Assembly: GCA_934623545.1 (NCBI GenBank)
Contig: CAKTVN010000135.1
Location: 1-5,182 of the forward strand
Length of the DNA stretch: 5,182 nucleotides
Direction: 5' to 3'
Origin: an uncultured Oscillospiraceae bacterium
GTDB lineage: Bacteria > Bacillota > Clostridia > Oscillospirales > Oscillospiraceae
Shown here in pieces: positions 5,157 to 5,182 of this stretch. Numbering within the stretch: the stretch's first letter is position 1; each line of letters opens with the position of its first letter. The notes beneath the pieces are model-generated. The model was not told the DNA's origin and made no database searches. It worked only from the letters and a program-made list of their open reading frames with translations. The translations under genes were made by a program, and so were the position numbers.

Positions 5157-5182
5157 AAGAAAAGGACGCTGGAGAACGAAAT

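Noticed and set aside
1..5182. CRISPR array, tRNA/rRNA genes, phage or defence genes
   Set aside because: Both strands were scanned by eye. No regularly spaced direct repeats, tRNA-like cloverleaf, integrase, transposase or toxin-like gene is visible. Outside the intergenic elements described, the window is ordinary housekeeping and signalling content.

Overview
The window looks like chromosomal DNA from a GC-rich member of the Clostridia, most likely Oscillospirales (Faecalibacterium/Oscillibacter-like). This is an inference from four things: the RpoB N-terminus, the strongly GC-biased third codon positions, consensus sigma-A promoters and Shine-Dalgarno sites, and the style of the intergenic hairpin repeats. 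No taxonomic marker is complete, so the placement is tentative.

Layout, left to right. (1) Positions 1-269, minus strand: the first 89 codons of rpoB (RNA polymerase beta subunit), running off the left edge. (2) Positions 270-688, no gene: the rpoB leader, a near-consensus rpoB promoter (TTGACA-17-TAAAAT), a possible opposing plus-strand promoter, two long perfect hairpins, and a MITE-like palindromic element that reaches almost to the stop codon of the next gene. (3) Positions 689-2443, minus strand: a Na+/phosphate cotransporter-family protein with a C-terminal PhoU-like domain. (4) Positions 2444-2634: a divergent control region with back-to-back candidate promoters and an 11-bp-phased array resembling a Bacillus-type Pho box. 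(5) Positions 2635-4964, plus strand: a two-gene operon, an OmpR/PhoB-class response regulator and a PhoR-like sensor histidine kinase, overlapping by the 4 bases ATGA. (6) Positions 4964-5182: a strong intrinsic terminator whose stem starts inside the kinase stop codon, then a dense cluster of small GC-rich hairpins and one 14-bp perfect hairpin.

How the genes may work together: the response regulator/kinase pair and the divergent phosphate transporter with its PhoU-like domain form a plausible phosphate-homeostasis locus. The regulator could control both its own operon and the transporter through the shared repeats. PhoU-type domains are known to damp PhoR signalling in other bacteria, so the transporter domain might feed back on the kinase; that is inference. 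rpoB is a separate unit with its own promoter. What is unusual is that it lies next to a phosphate transporter instead of directly after rplJ-rplL.

The coding genes belong to well-known families. The less ordinary material is all non-coding: the phased repeats, the two hairpin-rich intergenic elements, and the opposing promoters at rpoB.
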